In this document: in pieces, positions 62,391 to 64,000 of the stretch | Layout of the letters: each line of letters starts with the position of its first letter | Numbering within the stretch: position 1 is the first letter of the stretch | Assembly (NCBI GenBank): GCA_016794525.1 | Contig: JAEUJY010000154.1 | Location: forward strand, 1-64,000 | DNA from: Myxococcales bacterium | GTDB lineage: Bacteria; Myxococcota_A; Polyangia; Haliangiales; Haliangiaceae | Direction: 5' to 3' | DNA: 64,000 nt | Made by a program: the position numbers and the translations under genes | The notes under the pieces: generated by a model | What the model saw: only the letters and a program-made list of their open reading frames with translations | Database searches by the model: none | What the model was told of the DNA's origin: nothing

Positions 62391-63922
62391 GCCTCCATCT
62401 TACCACGGCGCTCGCGCTGGCGACGGCGGCCGCCGGCGCCTGCACCGCCCGCACCCACCGCACCCCCGACGACACGCTGGTGGTGCTGGTCGATCAGGCG
62501 ATGACCTCGGCCGACCCGCGGTCGACGGTGCGCGAGTCGGATCTCAAGCTGTCGCGGCTGGTGTGCCCGGGGCTGGTGGTGATGGACGCGCTCGACTCCG
62601 AGCCGCAGCTGGGGCTGGCCGCGGCGATCGATCGGGTCGACGACCTGACCTGGGACGTCACGCTCAAGCCCGACCTGCGGTTCTCCGACGGCACGCCGGT
62701 CACGTCCGACGACGTGGCCTGGACCTACGAGTCGGCGATCGCCGACGGCTCGAAGGTGCTGGCCGAGCGGTTCGCCAGCTTCGAGCGGCTCGATCTGCGG
62801 CGCGTCCGCATCCACCTGAAGAAGCCGCTGGCGACGCTGATCACCGACCTCGACATCGGCATCGCCGCGCGCCACGCCGCCGACGCCAAGGGCAAGTTCC
62901 CCGGCGGGCGGGCGATGGGCGCCGGCCCCTACCAGGTCGACTCGATCACCCCCGACCGCGTGCGGCTGTCGGTCAACCGCTACTGGGCCGGGCCGCCGCC
63001 GGCGCTGCCCAAGATCGACTTCAAGGTGGTGCGCGACGCCGCCGCGCGGATCGTCATGCTGGCCGGCGGCTCCGGCGACCTGGTCCAGAACGGCATCCGC
63101 TACGACCTCGTCGACGACGTGCTGGCGCGGCCGCGCCTGGTCGAGCAGCGCGGCGCCTCGACCAAGCTCACCTACCTGATGTTCAACAACAAGGATCCGC
63201 TCCTCGCCGACGCCCGGGTCCGCCGCGCGCTGGCGATGGCGATCGATCGGCCGACGATCGTCGCCAAGAAGTTCGGCGGTCGCGCGGTGGTCGCGACCGG
63301 GCTGGTGCCGCCCGGCCACTGGGCGTACCGCGCGCCGGCCCGGCCGCTGGTCGAAGATCTGGCCGAGGCCGGGCGGCTGCTCGACGCCGCCGGCTACCCC
63401 GATCCCGACGGCCCCGGCGGCAAGCCGCGCTTCGCGCTGGTCTACAAGGCGTCGAGCGATCAGTTCCGGGTCGCGGTGGCGCGGGTCATCGCCGCGCAGC
63501 TGTCCCGCCTCGACATCGCGATCGAGGTGCGGCCGTTCGAGTTCGGCACGTTCTTCGCCGACGTGAAGAAGGGCGCCTACCAGCTGGCGTCGATGCAGAC
63601 CGGCGACATCACCGAGCCCGACATGTATTACGCGTATTTTCACTCCTCGCGCATCCCCGACAAGGACCACCCCGACGACACCAACCGCTGGCGCTACGCC
63701 AACGCCGAGGTCGATCGGCTGCTGACCGCCGGCCGCAGCGAGCTCGATCGCGCCAAGCGGGTCGAGCTGTACGCGCAGGCCCAGGCGATCCTGCTCGACG
63801 AGATGCCGATCGTGCCGCTGTGGCACGAGGACAACGTCGCGGTCGTCAACCGCGCGGTGGTCGGCTTCCAGGTGCTGCCGTCGGCGCGGTGGTCGACCTT
63901 CGCCCAGGCGTCGAAGCGATGA
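62381..63922 (+). CDS. Extracellular solute-binding lipoprotein, family 5 (peptide/nickel ABC transport)
   Basis: A 513-residue protein with a lipobox (ATAAAGACTARTH). The family 5 layout is clear: WDVTLKPDLRFSDGTPVTSDDVAWTYE, GRAMGAGPYQVDSITPDRV, VRRALAMAIDRPTIVAKKFGG, and the C-terminal LYAQAQAILLDEMPIVPLWHEDNVAV. It would capture oligopeptides or a related ligand for an ABC importer; no permease is within the window. The next gene begins in its stop (ATGA). The ATG at 62381 starts the signal peptide and overlaps the divergent dacB start. No TANNNT box is seen immediately upstream. Confidence 0.9.
   Translation: MTARLHLTTALALATAAAGACTARTHRTPDDTLVVLVDQAMTSADPRSTVRESDLKLSRLVCPGLVVMDALDSEPQLGLAAAIDRVDDLTWDVTLKPDLRFSDGTPVTSDDVAWTYESAIADGSKVLAERFASFERLDLRRVRIHLKKPLATLITDLDIGIAARHAADAKGKFPGGRAMGAGPYQVDSITPDRVRLSVNRYWAGPPPALPKIDFKVVRDAAARIVMLAGGSGDLVQNGIRYDLVDDVLARPRLVEQRGASTKLTYLMFNNKDPLLADARVRRALAMAIDRPTIVAKKFGGRAVVATGLVPPGHWAYRAPARPLVEDLAEAGRLLDAAGYPDPDGPGGKPRFALVYKASSDQFRVAVARVIAAQLSRLDIAIEVRPFEFGTFFADVKKGAYQLASMQTGDITEPDMYYAYFHSSRIPDKDHPDDTNRWRYANAEVDRLLTAGRSELDRAKRVELYAQAQAILLDEMPIVPLWHEDNVAVVNRAVVGFQVLPSARWSTFAQASKR
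62397..62402 (-). promoter_or_regulatory. Putative leaderless -10 box (TAAGAT) of dacB
   Basis: TAAGAT ends 6 bases before the dacB GTG. It lies within the coding start of the divergent binding-protein gene. GGAGG is present but only one base from the GTG, too close for ribosome binding. Confidence 0.5.
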
Positions 63923-64000
63923 CGGCGTTCACGATCCGCGAGCACATCCGCCCCGACAGCACCGTCGAGGTGACCGGGCTGGCCCGCCGCGGCGACGAGC
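63919..64000 (+). CDS. 5' fragment of a gene of unknown product
   Basis: The ATG at 63919 overlaps the stop of the solute-binding protein (ATGA) and the frame stays open to the window edge. The 27 visible residues (MTAFTIREHIRPDSTVEVTG onward) match nothing I recognise; the position suggests a transport-operon partner, but that is inference. Confidence 0.6.
   Translation, partial: MTAFTIREHIRPDSTVEVTGLARRGDE

Overview
ORGANISM. The window is very G+C rich (above 70% by eye) and coding-dense. It has a myxobacterial flavour: AgmX/PglI-type lipoproteins, a DUF2330 protein with a MYXO-CTERM-like tail, a long Cys-rich lipoprotein with MopE-like motifs, MORN-repeat lipoproteins and many lipoproteins of unknown function. 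I infer a member of the Myxococcota; there is no rRNA or other marker here to place it lower. I saw no tRNA, rRNA, CRISPR array, prophage or insertion sequence. LAYOUT. 1-5260 (minus): xerD, a site-2 protease, scpA, scpB and rluB form a conserved chromosome-segregation/ribosome cluster; scpB carries in-frame hexanucleotide arrays at both ends. 5329-11143: an exported Lon-type (S16) protease-like lipoprotein, an NhaR-type regulator divergent from a TerC membrane protein, and the two subunits of a 3-oxoacid CoA-transferase. 11150-13295: a degenerate GyrB-like protein, a 16-copy tandem array of a palindrome (11975-12361), and an AlkA-type DNA glycosylase. 13428-17557: large subunit of a B12-dependent methylmalonyl-CoA mutase, a protein of unknown function, an HU/IHF-type protein with an acidic tail, and a geranylgeranyl-reductase-family flavoprotein. 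17603-25329 (minus): a tight operon of enoyl-CoA hydratase, two acyl-CoA dehydrogenases, the B12-binding mutase subunit and the MeaB chaperone, with lipoproteins interleaved. 25381-34826 (minus): Uma2-family protein, short-chain dehydrogenase, membrane protein, 1036-residue Cys-rich lipoprotein, DUF2330 protein and a VIT/vWA protein. 35022-45275: peptidoglycan transglycosylase, dienoyl-CoA isomerase-like protein, an HExxH/YkgJ fusion, thioredoxin-like lipoprotein, 5'-3' exonuclease, FecR-like lipoprotein, panD, quinone oxidoreductase, outer-membrane-like protein and a MORN lipoprotein. 45490-57609: cytochrome c lipoproteins, M14 carboxypeptidase, FGE-like protein, FGGY kinase, RlmK-like methyltransferase and two tandem MuiA/DUF4139 proteins. 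57728-64000: small lipoprotein, AidB-like acyl-CoA dehydrogenase, rubrerythrin, D-Ala-D-Ala carboxypeptidase, an extracellular solute-binding lipoprotein and the start of one more gene. HOW THE GENES WORK TOGETHER. The clearest metabolic theme is acyl-CoA and ketone-body breakdown: acyl-CoA dehydrogenases, hydratase, dienoyl-CoA isomerase, CoA-transferase and the methylmalonyl-CoA mutase set feed acetyl-CoA and succinyl-CoA. The second theme is the cell envelope. REGULATION. The most unexpected signal is a TANNNT box placed 5-9 bases before the start codon, with no Shine-Dalgarno sequence, at 14 transcription-unit starts. This suggests widespread leaderless mRNAs. Inside operons, start and stop codons usually overlap (GTGA, TGATG or ATGA).
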